Shown here: positions 46,797-56,819 of the stretch, piece by piece
Numbering within the stretch: position 1 is the stretch's first letter
Layout of the letters: each line of letters opens with the position of its first letter
Source of the DNA: Herbidospora yilanensis
GTDB lineage: Bacteria; Actinomycetota; Actinomycetes; Streptosporangiales; Streptosporangiaceae
Length of the DNA stretch: 64,000 nt
Assembly: GCF_001570565.1 (NCBI RefSeq)
Contig: NZ_BBXE01000027.1
Coordinates: 94,564 to 158,563 of the forward strand
Direction: 5' to 3'
The notes under the pieces: generated by a model
Databases searched by the model: none
Seen by the model: the letters and a program-made list of their open reading frames with translations, nothing else
Told to the model about the DNA's origin: nothing
Position numbers and translations under genes: made by a program

Positions 46797-48266
46797 TCAG
46801 TGGTGCACGGGCGCCGGGCCGTCGCCGTGGTTGGCGGCTCGGGCCGGGAGGACGATCGCGGTGATGATCACCGCGATCGAGATCGCCGCGCTGATGATGA
46901 ACGACAGGCGCATGCCTCCCAGAAGGGCGGCGTCGCCCGTGGCGCCGGCGGCGTGGAGGCTCTCGGCGCGGGCGCTCATGACCGTGATCACGAGGGCGGT
47001 GCCGATGGCCGCGGCCACCTGCTGCAACGTGCTCAGGATCGAGCTCGCGTGGCTGTAGAGCGACGACGGGACGGCGCCCAGACCCAGGGTGAAGACGGGC
47101 GTGAAGGTGCCGGCCAGGCCGATCATCAGCAGGGCGTGGAGGCCGAGGATCTGCCAGTAGGGCATCGTCATGGTGATCTGGGTGAAGCCTGCCAGCGACA
47201 GGGCGATCGCGACCGCTCCCGGGATCACGAGCACCCGGCCGCCGAAGCGGTCGAAGAGGCGGCCGACGGTCGGGCCGAGCAGGCCCATCGCGAGGCCGCC
47301 GGGCATCACCAGGAGGCCGGTCTGCAGGGTGGTGAGGCCGCGGATGTCCTGCAGGTAGAGCGGGAGCAGCACCATCGAGCCCAGCATCGCCATGAAGGCG
47401 ACCGCCAAGAGGATCAGCGAGATCGTGTAGGTGCGGTGGGTCAGCGTGCGCAGGTCGAGCAGCGGGCCGCCGCGCTTCTGCAGCCGTAGCTGGCGGAACA
47501 CGAACACGGCGATCAGCACGATGCCGCCGCCCACCATCGAGCCCGCGACCGTGGCGTCGCCGCCCTCGAAGCGGCTGAGCCCGTAGACCAGGCCGCCGAA
47601 CCCGGCGGCGGCGGTCACCACGCTGAACCAGTCGATCGTGCCGACCTTGGTCTCGCCGACGTTCTTGAGCTGCCGCAGGCCGAAATAGGTGATCAGAGCG
47701 GCGATCGGGAACACCACGGCGAACAGCAGCCGCCACGGGCCGAACTGGAGGATCACGCCGGAGACCGTCGGGCCCATGGCGGGGGCGACCGAGATGGCCA
47801 GCGAGACGTTGCCCATCACCCGGCCCCGCTCGGATTCGGGCACGACCTGCATCAGCGTCGTCATCAGCAGCGGCATCATGACCGCCGTGCCGGACGCCTG
47901 GACGATCCGCCCGGCGAGCAGCACCTCGAAGATCGGGGCCACCGCGGCGAGGGCCGTACCGAACAGGAAGAGTCCCATCGCGGTCGTGTAGGCCGTGCGG
48001 GTGGTCACCCGCTGCAGGAACCAGCCGGTGATCGGGATGACGGCCGCCATGGTCAGCATGAAGGCCGTCGACAACCACTGGGCGGTCTGCGCGGTGATCT
48101 GGAGAGCCTTCATCAACTCCGGAATGGCGTTGATCATGATGGTCTCGTTGAGGATGACCACGAACGTGGCCAGCACCAGCAGCCTGATCACGGGCGGGGT
48201 TCGACGTGGGGGTTCGGTCGCGGCTTGGGCGGGTGAGTCGAGCTGGTCTAGCTGTGGGCTGGACAC
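46797..48266 (-). CDS. DHA2 family MFS drug exporter (EmrB/QacA-like)
   Basis: A 489-residue membrane transporter with a 14-helix DHA2 pattern. It has motif A-like GRIVQASGTAVMMPLL, motif C (APAMGPTVSGVILQFGPWR) in helix 5, NETIMINAIPELM in helix 1, and a central loop of about 40 residues. Start GTG 48266 has GAGG upstream. These proton antiporters export drugs and toxic metabolites. No regulator is adjacent on its own strand. The 205-base gap upstream holds its promoter and the end of the ABC-2 operon. Confidence 0.92.
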   Translation of the reverse strand: MSSPQLDQLDSPAQAATEPPRRTPPVIRLLVLATFVVILNETIMINAIPELMKALQITAQTAQWLSTAFMLTMAAVIPITGWFLQRVTTRTAYTTAMGLFLFGTALAAVAPIFEVLLAGRIVQASGTAVMMPLLMTTLMQVVPESERGRVMGNVSLAISVAPAMGPTVSGVILQFGPWRLLFAVVFPIAALITYFGLRQLKNVGETKVGTIDWFSVVTAAAGFGGLVYGLSRFEGGDATVAGSMVGGGIVLIAVFVFRQLRLQKRGGPLLDLRTLTHRTYTISLILLAVAFMAMLGSMVLLPLYLQDIRGLTTLQTGLLVMPGGLAMGLLGPTVGRLFDRFGGRVLVIPGAVAIALSLAGFTQITMTMPYWQILGLHALLMIGLAGTFTPVFTLGLGAVPSSLYSHASSILSTLQQVAAAIGTALVITVMSARAESLHAAGATGDAALLGGMRLSFIISAAISIAVIITAIVLPARAANHGDGPAPVHH

Positions 48267-48471
48267 GGTACCTCAATCAGGGGAATGGAAACTGAGTTGC
48301 GGCCATGACCAGGATGGCCCGCACCACCGACAAAACTCGGCTCGCCCACTCAGAATTCCGGAAGCCGCCTCCGGATGTCACCTGATTTTCATCGTGCTCC
48401 CGTGAGCCGCCGTCACGTCGCGGCAGGTGGGGCCACTCTCCCGCAGAGTGATTGTGACTCGCGACACGTTT

Positions 48472-49044
48472 TCACGCGTCGCGGCGGCGGTAGGCCAGCG
48501 CGGCCACGACGAGGAGGACCGGCGTCGACACGACGAGGGTGACCATGTCGTCCGGCAGGTATTCGTGCACGAACGGGACCGCGACGAACAGGCAGCCCAG
48601 GAGCACGGCGACGCCCGCCAAGGTGTGCCGGAGCAGCACCCCCACGGCCGCGCTGACCAGCGTCAGCAGGGTCAGGTACGCGGTCACCTCCGCCACCTGC
48701 CACAGGCCGACCGGCGTGCCGAGCACGGCCGTCGTGATCAGCGGGCCCGACAGGGCCACGGCCAGGGCGGCCGGGAGCGTCACCACCGCCAGCGCGGTGT
48801 GCTTGGCCGCGAGCTGGCGCACCCGGCGCGGCATCACGGTCAGGGTGGTCCTGATCTGGCCGCCGGTGTATTCGGAGCAGGTCGCCAGCACGCCCAGGAC
48901 GATGAACCCGGCCCGCGAGTAGGCCACCGGCGCGTCGCCGGCCGCGATCACGAAGGTCAGCAGCACGTTCGCCGCCAGGGTCGAGGCGAGAGTGAGCCAC
49001 GTCGCGGGGAGCGAGACCAGCTTCGACAGTTCCGCCCTGATCAT
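48472..49044 (-). CDS. ABC-2 type transporter membrane protein
   Basis: A 190-residue membrane protein with about six hydrophobic helices. It opens with IRAELSKLVSLPATWLTLAST, the ABC-2 permease N-terminus in which a short cytoplasmic helix precedes the first membrane span. It contains CSEYTGGQIRTTLTVMPRR, a loop shared with the adjacent permease (SSEYLTEGADSGG). ATG 49044 overlaps the upstream stop. It pairs with the 239-residue permease and the ATPase. Confidence 0.88.
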   Translation of the reverse strand: MIRAELSKLVSLPATWLTLASTLAANVLLTFVIAAGDAPVAYSRAGFIVLGVLATCSEYTGGQIRTTLTVMPRRVRQLAAKHTALAVVTLPAALAVALSGPLITTAVLGTPVGLWQVAEVTAYLTLLTLVSAAVGVLLRHTLAGVAVLLGCLFVAVPFVHEYLPDDMVTLVVSTPVLLVVAALAYRRRDA

Positions 49045-49756
49045 GCGTCCCTCCGGGTGAACACGGCACTGGCGAGGGCCAGCAGCCCGGCCACCCAGGC
49101 CGACATGACCAGCAGGCCGAGCAGCGGGCTGATCATGACGCGGTCGTCGGCTATCTCGCCGACGAACATCCGCATCCCGGCCATGTCCGGGAAGTAGTAG
49201 GCCAGCGGGGTGACCTTGGTGAGCAGGAAGGTCACGCTCACCACCGAGGTGTTGACCAGCAGCACCGTCAGCGGGACGATCCCGTGCCGGAGCAGCACCG
49301 TGATCGCGAACGCCAAGAGGGCCGTGTACGTCCAGTAGCAGACCACCCCGGCGAGCCGTCCGGCGTCCAGGGCAGTGGCCTGTTCGGCGAGCCTGACGTG
49401 CACGACCCCCATCGTGGCCGCCGTGGCGGCGAACGCCAGCGGCACGGCGACGAGCACGACCGCCGCGGCCTTGGCCGCCAGGAAGCGCACCCGCGACGGC
49501 ACCGCGGTGAGGCTGGTGGTGAGTTGCCGCCCGCCGCCCGAGTCGGCCCCTTCGGTGAGGTATTCGCTGCTGACGGCCACGACCCCGAGCACGATCACGC
49601 CCATCACGCCGAACGCCAGCTCCTGGTAGCCCCGGTCGGGGCCGGGGACGCCGCTGTTGAGCATCGCGATCCCGCTCGGCACGACCACCGCCAGCACCCC
49701 GGCCAGCCACACCGACGGCAACGTGCCCAGCTTGGCCAGTTCCGCCCTGACGGCCC

Positions 49757-49760
<4 letters not shown>
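49041..49760 (-). CDS. ABC-2 type transporter membrane protein
   Basis: A 239-residue ABC-2 permease with N-terminal VRAELAKLGTLPSVWLAG, the SSEYLTEGADSGGGRQLTTSLTAVPSR loop near 65-90, and about six membrane segments. It is a homologue of the smaller permease downstream, and the two likely form a heterodimer. ATG 49760 overlaps the ATPase stop by four bases. Confidence 0.88.
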
Positions 49761-50461
<701 letters not shown>

Positions 50462-50572
50462 GCCGACCAGTGAAGCGAGGGGCCGGGAGAACCACATCGG
50501 ACCGGGGTCCGGACCCGTATCTCCGCCCCTGGTCCGATGCGTCGCACTCGGCGGAGTTCCTACACTTCGGAC

Positions 50573-51397
50573 GTGGTGGCGATTCCGAAACGCGAGCGTC
50601 GGGTCTGGCCCCCGGTGGTCGCGACCTACGTCCTGCTCCTGCTCGTCCTGCTGTCGGCCGGCGGTGAGGGCGCGGGGGTGGTCGTCGTGCCCGCGATCAT
50701 CGCGGCGCTGGCGCTGGCCACCACGGTCTGGGCGCTGATCCGCGGACGCCGCCAGCGCGCCGCCTACGAGGCCCAGCTCACCGCGTGGGCGGGCGAGCGG
50801 GCGGCCCAGGCCGAGCGGCTGCGCATCGCCCGCGACCTGCACGACATCGTCTCCCACGGCCTCGGCCTGATCACCGTCAGGGCGACCGCGGCCCGCTATC
50901 CCGGCGTGCGGGACGATCCGGGCACCGCCCTGGAGGACATCGAGCGTATCGGCCGCGAGACCACCACGGAGTTGCGCCGCATGCTCGGGGTGCTGCGCGA
51001 CACGGGCGCGGTGGCGCCGCTGCGGCCGGCCGACAAGCTGAGCGATCTGCCCGACATCGTCGCCGAGGCGGGGCGGGCGGGCCTGCGGGTCACCCTCGAC
51101 CTCGACGACCTCGGCGAGGTCAGCCCGGGAGCGCAACTGGCGGTCTGCGCGGTCGTCCGCGAGGCGCTCAACAACACCGCCCGCCATGCCGGTCCGACCG
51201 GCGTGGCGGTCCGGGTCCGCCGCGACGGCGGCTGGATCGTCACCACCGTCCACGACGAGGGTCCGGTCGACGGCTGGGTCGTCCATCCCGGCGCCGGTCG
51301 CGGACTCGAAGGCCTCAGGGAACGGGTGACCGTCCTCGACGCCGGGCCCGTCGACAACGGCTTCCGGGTCAGCGCCCGCGTCTCCGGGGCGTCATGA
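50573..51397 (+). CDS. NarL-family sensor histidine kinase
   Basis: A membrane histidine kinase of about 274 residues with two hydrophobic N-terminal segments (about 15-55) and almost no outside loop, as in intramembrane-sensing kinases. The HisKA_3 domain carries the phosphorylated H90 in RDLHDIVSHGLG. The ATPase domain has REALNNTARHAG and GRGLEGLRERV. GTG 50573 (or 50576) follows TACACT at 50561-50566, so the transcript may be leaderless. It is coupled to the response regulator by ATGA and divergent from the ABC-2 exporter genes, its likely target. Confidence 0.9.
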   Translation: MVAIPKRERRVWPPVVATYVLLLLVLLSAGGEGAGVVVVPAIIAALALATTVWALIRGRRQRAAYEAQLTAWAGERAAQAERLRIARDLHDIVSHGLGLITVRATAARYPGVRDDPGTALEDIERIGRETTTELRRMLGVLRDTGAVAPLRPADKLSDLPDIVAEAGRAGLRVTLDLDDLGEVSPGAQLAVCAVVREALNNTARHAGPTGVAVRVRRDGGWIVTTVHDEGPVDGWVVHPGAGRGLEGLRERVTVLDAGPVDNGFRVSARVSGAS

Positions 51398-52032
51398 CGA
51401 TCCGCGTGGTCATCGCCGACGACCAGCCGCTGCTGCGCCACAGCCTGGCCGCCGTGATCGACGCCCAGGCCGACATGGCCATGGCCGGCGAGGCGGGCAC
51501 GGGTGACGAGGCCGTCGCCGTCTGCGCCGAGACCCGCCCCGACGTCGTGCTCATGGACATCCGGATGCCCGGCATGGACGGCATCGAGGCCACCCGCCGC
51601 ATCCTGGCGGCCGGCGCCGAGGCCAGGATCATCGTCCTGACGATGTTCGAGCTCGACGAGTACGTCAGGGCCGCGCTGCTGGCGGGGGCGAGCGGCTTCC
51701 TGCTCAAGGACGCCCATCCCGACCGCCTGCTCGACGCCGTCCGGCGGGTCCACCAGGGAGAGTCGCTGCTGGCCCCGAGCGTGCTGGAGCGCCTGATCGA
51801 GTCGTACGTCAGCCGTCCCGCCCCCGCGAAGTCGGTGAGGAGCCTGACCGAGCGGGAGACCGAGGTGCTCACCCTGGTCGGCCACGGCCTGTCGAACGAC
51901 GAGATCGCCGCCCGCCTCAGCATCTCGATCAAGACGGTCAAGACCCACATCGGCAATCTGCTGAGCAAACTGCACGCCCGCGACCGGGCGCATCTCGTCA
52001 TCGCCGCCTATGAGAGCGATCTTGTGGGTTAG
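51394..52032 (+). CDS. NarL/LuxR-family response regulator
   Basis: A 212-residue response regulator. The receiver domain (1-120) has the acidic pair DDQ near 9-11, phospho-acceptor D55 in VLMDIRMPGMDG, and K in FLLKDAHPDRLL. The C-terminal LuxR helix-turn-helix is about 148-205 (SLTEREtEVLTLVGHGLSNDEIA, then KTVKTHIGNLLSKL). It is the cognate partner of the kinase just upstream. It ends 121 bases before the kdp operon but is of NarL, not OmpR/KdpE, type. Confidence 0.93.
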   Translation: MTIRVVIADDQPLLRHSLAAVIDAQADMAMAGEAGTGDEAVAVCAETRPDVVLMDIRMPGMDGIEATRRILAAGAEARIIVLTMFELDEYVRAALLAGASGFLLKDAHPDRLLDAVRRVHQGESLLAPSVLERLIESYVSRPAPAKSVRSLTERETEVLTLVGHGLSNDEIAARLSISIKTVKTHIGNLLSKLHARDRAHLVIAAYESDLVG

Positions 52033-52095
52033 CCGTCAAGAATTCCGGCGCCCGCATATGGAAGCCATCAAGATCTACGAAACCGCCCCAAAGTG

Positions 52096-52130
52096 CCGTT
52101 TTCCTGGACGTCGTACCGCCCGGAAAACGG
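52096..52130 (+). promoter_or_regulatory. Inverted repeat in the kdp leader region
   Basis: CCGTTTTCC (52096-52104) and its exact complement GGAAAACGG (52122-52130) flank 17 bases, directly before the GAGGAG that serves the first kdp-operon peptide. It could be a regulator site or leader hairpin. No T-run follows, so it is a poor terminator. Confidence 0.5.
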
Positions 52131-52152
52131 AACTGAGGAGCAGTGAACAGAG

Positions 52153-52236
52153 ATGGGTGACCTCATCTTCGTCGCCCTGACGATCGCGATCTTCGTGGTC
52201 TTCGGGTTCGTGGTGAAGGCGGTGGAGCGCCTGTGA
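52153..52236 (+). CDS. 27-residue single-span membrane peptide heading the kdp operon
   Basis: ATG 52153 to TGA 52236 encodes MGDLIFVALTIAIFVVFGFV plus a short basic tail VKAVERL. It is a single transmembrane helix with a cytoplasmic basic end. GAGGAG lies 12 bases upstream. Its stop overlaps the GTG of kdpF (GTGA at 52233-52236), the usual sign of coupled, real genes. It is distinct from KdpF, which follows. A role as an extra small subunit or regulator of the Kdp pump is inferred from position only. Confidence 0.7.
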   Translation: MGDLIFVALTIAIFVVFGFVVKAVERL

Positions 52237-52322
52237 GCGCGATCAACGCCGCCGGCCTCGTCGTGGCCATCGGCCTGGTGATCTTCATGGTCGCCGCCCT
52301 GCTGTTCCCGGAGCGGTTCTGA
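52233..52322 (+). CDS. kdpF: KdpF small subunit of the K+-transporting ATPase
   Basis: 29 residues from GTG 52233 ([20 protein letters not shown], then ALLFPERF). The single helix with the terminal L-x-x-PERF motif is the KdpF hallmark. KdpF stabilises the KdpABC complex in the membrane. KdpA begins two bases after its stop. Confidence 0.9.
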   Translation: MSAINAAGLVVAIGLVIFMVAALLFPERF

Positions 52323-52323
52323 C

Positions 52324-53970
52324 ATGGGCTGGCTCTTCGTCCTGTCGCTGATCGTCGCCCTGGCGCTGGTCTACAAGGTGTTCGGCGACCACATGCACCG
52401 CGTCTACACCGGCACGAAGCACAACGCCGTCGAGCGGGTCGTCTACCGCCTGCTCGGCGTGCGCCCCGACACCGAGCAGCGCTGGGCCGCCTACGCCCGG
52501 AGCCTGCTGGCCTTCTCGATCGTCTCGATCCTCTTCGTGTACGCCCTCCAGCGTGTCCAGGACCGACTCTGGTTGTCGCTGGGCTTCGCCCCGGTGCCCG
52601 ACCACATCGCGTGGAACACCGCGATCAGCTTCGTGACCAACACGAACTGGCAGGCCTACTCGGGCGAGAGCACGATGGGCCACCTGACCCAGATGGCCGC
52701 CCTCGCCGTGCAGAACTTCGTGTCGGCGGCGGTCGGCATGGCGGTGGCCATCGCGCTGGTGCGCGGGTTCGCCCGGCGCGACAGCGACACGATCGGCAAC
52801 TTCTGGGTCGACCTGGTGCGCGGCACGCTGCGCGTCCTGCTGCCGATCGCCTTCGTGGGCGCGCTCGTGCTGGTGGCGGGCGGGGTCGTGCAGAACTTCG
52901 CCGGGCCTTACGAGATCACCACGCTCACGGGCAACGTGCAGAACATGACCGGCGGGCCGGTGGCCAGCCAGGAGGTCATCAAGGAGCTGGGCACCAACGG
53001 GGGAGGTTTCTACAACACGAACTCCGCGCACCCGTACGAGAACCCCACCGCCTGGACCAACTGGTTCGAGATCTTCCTGATCCTGCTGATCCCGGTCTCG
53101 CTGACCCGGACCTTCGGCCGGATGGTCGGCGGGCTCCGCCAGGGGTACGCGATCCTCGCCGTGATGGGCGTGATCGCCCTCGCGAGCATCGTGCTCACCA
53201 ACGTCTTCGAGCTGGCCGGGAACGCGACCGTGCCGCAGGCGGTCGGCGCGGCGATGGAGGGAAAGGACGTCAGGTTCGGGGTCGCCAACTCGGCCACGTT
53301 CGCGGCGGCGACCACGCTGACCTCGACCGGCGCGGTCAACTCCTTCCACGACTCCTACACGCCGTTCGGCGGCATGATGACGATGTTCAACATGATGCTG
53401 GGCGAGGTCGCGCCCGGCGGCGTCGGCGCGGGCCTCTACGGCATGCTGATCCTGGCCGTCATCACCGTGTTCGTGGCGGGCCTCATGGTCGGCCGGACCC
53501 CCGAATACCTGGGCAAGAAGATCGGCGCCCGCGAGATCAAGCTCGCGTCCCTCTACTTCCTGGTCACGCCGGTGCTCGTCCTGGTCGGCACGGCCGTGGC
53601 CATGGGCAACGAGGCGGGCCTGGCCGCGATGCTCAACTCGGGCCCCCACGGCTTCTCCGAGATCCTCTACGCCTTCACCAGCGCCTCCAACAACAACGGC
53701 TCGGCGTTCGGCGGCGTCACGGTGAACACGCCCTGGTATGACGTGGCGCTCGGCATGTGCATGGTCCTGGGCCGGTTCCTGCCGATCATCTTCGTGCTCG
53801 CCCTGGCCGGTTCGCTGGCGAGGCAGACGCCGGTGCCGGAGTCGGCCGGCACGCTGCCCACGCACCGGCCGCAGTTCGTCGGCCTGGTCGTCGGGGTGAC
53901 GATCGTCCTCGTCGCCCTGACCTTCCTCCCCGCCCTCGCGCTGGGCCCCATCGCAGAAGGACAACTCTGA
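52324..53970 (+). CDS. kdpA: KdpA potassium-channel-like subunit
   Basis: A 548-residue K+-binding subunit with ten or so membrane helices. The four selectivity-filter regions are recognisable: [46 protein letters not shown] and [14 protein letters not shown]. It takes up K+ from outside and passes it to KdpB. Its length is normal for the family. Its TGA overlaps the kdpB ATG (TGATG). Confidence 0.98.
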   Translation: MGWLFVLSLIVALALVYKVFGDHMHRVYTGTKHNAVERVVYRLLGVRPDTEQRWAAYARSLLAFSIVSILFVYALQRVQDRLWLSLGFAPVPDHIAWNTAISFVTNTNWQAYSGESTMGHLTQMAALAVQNFVSAAVGMAVAIALVRGFARRDSDTIGNFWVDLVRGTLRVLLPIAFVGALVLVAGGVVQNFAGPYEITTLTGNVQNMTGGPVASQEVIKELGTNGGGFYNTNSAHPYENPTAWTNWFEIFLILLIPVSLTRTFGRMVGGLRQGYAILAVMGVIALASIVLTNVFELAGNATVPQAVGAAMEGKDVRFGVANSATFAAATTLTSTGAVNSFHDSYTPFGGMMTMFNMMLGEVAPGGVGAGLYGMLILAVITVFVAGLMVGRTPEYLGKKIGAREIKLASLYFLVTPVLVLVGTAVAMGNEAGLAAMLNSGPHGFSEILYAFTSASNNNGSAFGGVTVNTPWYDVALGMCMVLGRFLPIIFVLALAGSLARQTPVPESAGTLPTHRPQFVGLVVGVTIVLVALTFLPALALGPIAEGQL

Positions 53971-55979
53971 TGGCCGCTCCGATGATCCGATCGTTGCCCG
54001 ACGCGTTCAGGAAGCTCAACCCGGTCACGCTCTGGCGCAACCCGGTCATGCTGATCGTCGAGGCCGGCGCGGCGTTCACCACCGTCCTGGCCGTGCTGGA
54101 GCCCGACTTCTTCGCGTGGGCGATCGTGGTCTGGTTGTGGCTGACCGTGATCTTCGCCAACCTGGCCGAGGCGGTCGCCGAGGGCCGGGGCAAGGCCCAG
54201 GCCGCGACCCTGCGCGCGACCAGGCGCGACACGACGGCCGTGCTCACCAGCGGCCAGACCGTCTCGGCGACCGAGCTCAGGCAGGGCGACGAGGTCGTGG
54301 TCGTGGCCGGGGAGATCATCCCGGGCGACGGCGACGTCGTCGAGGGCATCGCCAGCGTGGACGAGTCGGCCATCACCGGCGAGTCGGCCCCGGTCATCCG
54401 CGAGTCCGGTGGTGATCGGAGCGCCGTCACCGGAGGCACGAAGGTGCTCTCCGACCGGATCGTCGTGCGCATCACCCAGAAGCCCGGCGAGAGCTTCATC
54501 GACCGCATGATCGCCCTGGTCGAGGGCGCCGACCGGCAAAAGACCCCCAACGAGATCGCCCTCAACATCCTGCTGGCCGCGCTCACGATCATCTTCCTGA
54601 TCGCGACCGTCACCATGCAGCCGATGGCGATCTGGGCAAAGAGCCAGAACCCCGGCATCCCCGACAGCCTGGCCCTGACCGGCGACGGCGTCAGCGGCAT
54701 CGTGCTGGTCTCGCTGCTGGTCTGCCTCATCCCCACGACGATCGGCGCGCTGCTGTCGGCCATCGGCATCGCCGGCATGGACCGGTTGGTGCAACGGAAC
54801 GTCCTGGCGATGTCGGGCCGCGCGGTCGAGGCGGCCGGCGACGTGTCGACGCTGCTGCTCGACAAGACCGGCACCATCACCTTGGGCAACCGGCAGGCCG
54901 CCGAGTTCCTCCCCGTCTCCGGGGTCGGCGAGCGGGAGCTGGCCGAGGCGGCCCAGCTCTCGTCGCTGGCCGACGAGACCCCAGAGGGCCGCTCGATCGT
55001 GGTCTTCGCCAAGGAGCGCTACGGCCTGCGCGAGCGCGACGTGCAGGACGCCGAATGGGTGCCGTTCACCGCGCAGACCCGCATGTCCGGCGTGAACGTC
55101 GGCGGGCACGAGGTCCGCAAGGGCGCGGCGACCGCCGTCATGAAATGGGTCCGCGACCACGGCGGCCACCCGACCGAGCAGGTCGGGGCCATCGTGGACG
55201 CCATCTCGGGCAGCGGCGGCACCCCGCTGGTGGTGGCTCAGAAGGATCAGGTCCTCGGCGTCGTCCACCTGAAGGACACCGTCAAGCCCGGCATGCGGGA
55301 GCGCTTCGACGAGATGCGCCGCATGGGCATCAGGACCGTCATGATCACCGGCGACAACCCCCTCACGGCCAAGGCCATCGCCGACGAGGCGGGCGTGGAC
55401 GACTTCCTCGCCGAGGCCACCCCCGAGGACAAGCTCGCCCTGATCAAGCGCGAGCAGGAGGGGGGTCGCCTGGTCGCCATGACCGGCGACGGCACCAACG
55501 ACGCCCCCGCGCTCGCGCAGTCGGACGTCGGCGTCGCCATGAACACCGGCACCAGCGCCGCCAAAGAGGCCGGGAACATGGTCGACCTCGACTCCGACCC
55601 GACCAAGCTCATCGAGATCGTGGAGATCGGCAAGCAGCTCCTCATCACCCGGGGCGCGCTCACGACCTTCTCCATCGCCAACGACATCGCCAAGTACTTC
55701 GCCATCATCCCGGCGATGTTCGCGGCGGTGTATCCGGGCCTCGACACGCTGAACGTCATGCGCCTGGACTCGCCCCAGTCGGCGATCCTGTCGGCGGTCG
55801 TCTTCAACGCGCTCGTCATCGTCGCGCTGATCCCGCTGGCGCTGCGCGGCGTGCAGTACCGCCCGTCGAGCGCCTCGAAGCTGCTCAGCCGCAACCTGCT
55901 CGTCTACGGCCTGGGCGGCATCGTGGCCCCCTTCGTCGGCATCAAACTGATCGACCTTCTGATCGCGGGGATCGTGTGA
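53970..55979 (+). CDS. kdpB: KdpB P-type ATPase subunit
   Basis: A 669-residue P-type ATPase. The actuator TGES motif is in [10 protein letters not shown]. The phosphorylated aspartate is D298 in [12 protein letters not shown]. The hinge motif [21 protein letters not shown] and the [19 protein letters not shown] segment are intact. It hydrolyses ATP to drive K+ import through KdpA. It overlaps kdpA by one base and kdpC by one base. Confidence 0.98.
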   Translation: MAAPMIRSLPDAFRKLNPVTLWRNPVMLIVEAGAAFTTVLAVLEPDFFAWAIVVWLWLTVIFANLAEAVAEGRGKAQAATLRATRRDTTAVLTSGQTVSATELRQGDEVVVVAGEIIPGDGDVVEGIASVDESAITGESAPVIRESGGDRSAVTGGTKVLSDRIVVRITQKPGESFIDRMIALVEGADRQKTPNEIALNILLAALTIIFLIATVTMQPMAIWAKSQNPGIPDSLALTGDGVSGIVLVSLLVCLIPTTIGALLSAIGIAGMDRLVQRNVLAMSGRAVEAAGDVSTLLLDKTGTITLGNRQAAEFLPVSGVGERELAEAAQLSSLADETPEGRSIVVFAKERYGLRERDVQDAEWVPFTAQTRMSGVNVGGHEVRKGAATAVMKWVRDHGGHPTEQVGAIVDAISGSGGTPLVVAQKDQVLGVVHLKDTVKPGMRERFDEMRRMGIRTVMITGDNPLTAKAIADEAGVDDFLAEATPEDKLALIKREQEGGRLVAMTGDGTNDAPALAQSDVGVAMNTGTSAAKEAGNMVDLDSDPTKLIEIVEIGKQLLITRGALTTFSIANDIAKYFAIIPAMFAAVYPGLDTLNVMRLDSPQSAILSAVVFNALVIVALIPLALRGVQYRPSSASKLLSRNLLVYGLGGIVAPFVGIKLIDLLIAGIV

Positions 55980-56815
55980 TGAATCGTCTCCCAAGTTGGA
56001 TCAGGCAGCACCTGGCGGCCCTCCGGGCCGTGGCCGTGCTGACGGTGATCCTCGGCGTGGCCTACCCCCTGGCGACCACGGGCGTGGCCCAGGCCCTGTT
56101 CAACGGCAAGGCCAATGGCGATCCGGCCCTGATCGGCCAGAGCTTCACCGACGCCGAGGGCAACCCCGTGGCGAAGTACTTCCAGTCCCGCCCGTCGGCG
56201 GGCGGCTACGACATGCTCACGACCGCGGCCGGCAACCTCGGCCCCGAGGACGTCGTCGACACCCTGGCCGTTCCGGGCACGGTGGACGACGAGGGCAACC
56301 CCGACGAAGGCCGCCAGTCGCTGCTCACCCAGGTGTGCGCGAGGTCGGCGGCGGTCGGGCGGCTCGAAGGCGTCAGCGGCGCCCGCCCCTACTGCACCCC
56401 CGATGGGGTCGGCGCGGTCCTGAAGGTCTTCCCGGCCATCGGCACGCCGACCCGCGCGGTCAGCGTGAACCAGGCCTGCCCCGTGCAGCCGTTCATCGCC
56501 ACCTATCAGGGTGTGAAGGTCGAATGCGGGAAGCCCGGCGAGGACTACGCGGCCGGGCGCACCGTCCCGATCAGGGGCGACGCCCAGGCGGTCGTGCCCG
56601 CCGACGCGGTCACCGCCAGCGGTTCCGCGCTCGACCCGCACATCTCCGTCGCCTACGCCGAGCTCCAGGCCCCCCGCGTGGCCAGGGAGCGAGGGCTGCC
56701 CGTCGAGCGGGTGACCACGCTGATCAGGCGGTACACCACCGGCCGCCCGCTCGGCTTCATGGGCGAACCCGGGGTCAACGTGCTGGAGCTCAACCGGGCG
56801 CTCGACAAGGGGTGA
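55979..56815 (+). CDS. kdpC: KdpC subunit, unusually long
   Basis: A 278-residue KdpC. One N-terminal membrane helix (about 12-35, VAVLTVILGVAYPLATTGVAQ) carries an outside domain with GQSFTDAEGNPVAKYFQSRPSAGGYD, ASGSALDPHISVAYAELQAPRVA and GVNVLELNRALD. KdpC proteins are usually about 190 residues; the extra 80-90 lie in the middle (about 90-190) and include four cysteines, near SQV-C, PY-C, NQA-C and VE-C, that could form disulfides outside the cell. ATG 55979 overlaps the kdpB stop. Confidence 0.96.
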   Translation: MNRLPSWIRQHLAALRAVAVLTVILGVAYPLATTGVAQALFNGKANGDPALIGQSFTDAEGNPVAKYFQSRPSAGGYDMLTTAAGNLGPEDVVDTLAVPGTVDDEGNPDEGRQSLLTQVCARSAAVGRLEGVSGARPYCTPDGVGAVLKVFPAIGTPTRAVSVNQACPVQPFIATYQGVKVECGKPGEDYAAGRTVPIRGDAQAVVPADAVTASGSALDPHISVAYAELQAPRVARERGLPVERVTTLIRRYTTGRPLGFMGEPGVNVLELNRALDKG

Positions 56816-56819
56816 CGAC

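Noticed and set aside
48413..49069. A 218-codon minus-strand open frame overlapping the ABC-2 permease
   Set aside because: It is Pro/Arg/Gly-rich shadow sequence. The overlapping 190-residue frame has membrane helices and coupled starts.
51394..52032. Response regulator just upstream of kdp considered as a KdpE substitute
   Set aside because: It has a LuxR-type helix-turn-helix, is coupled to its own NarL-type kinase and is next to an ABC-2 exporter. KdpE is OmpR-type.
52033..52152. A c-di-AMP (ydaO) riboswitch before kdp
   Set aside because: The leader is short, only one clear inverted repeat is visible, and I cannot find the conserved junction motifs. It was kept only as an unexplained palindrome.
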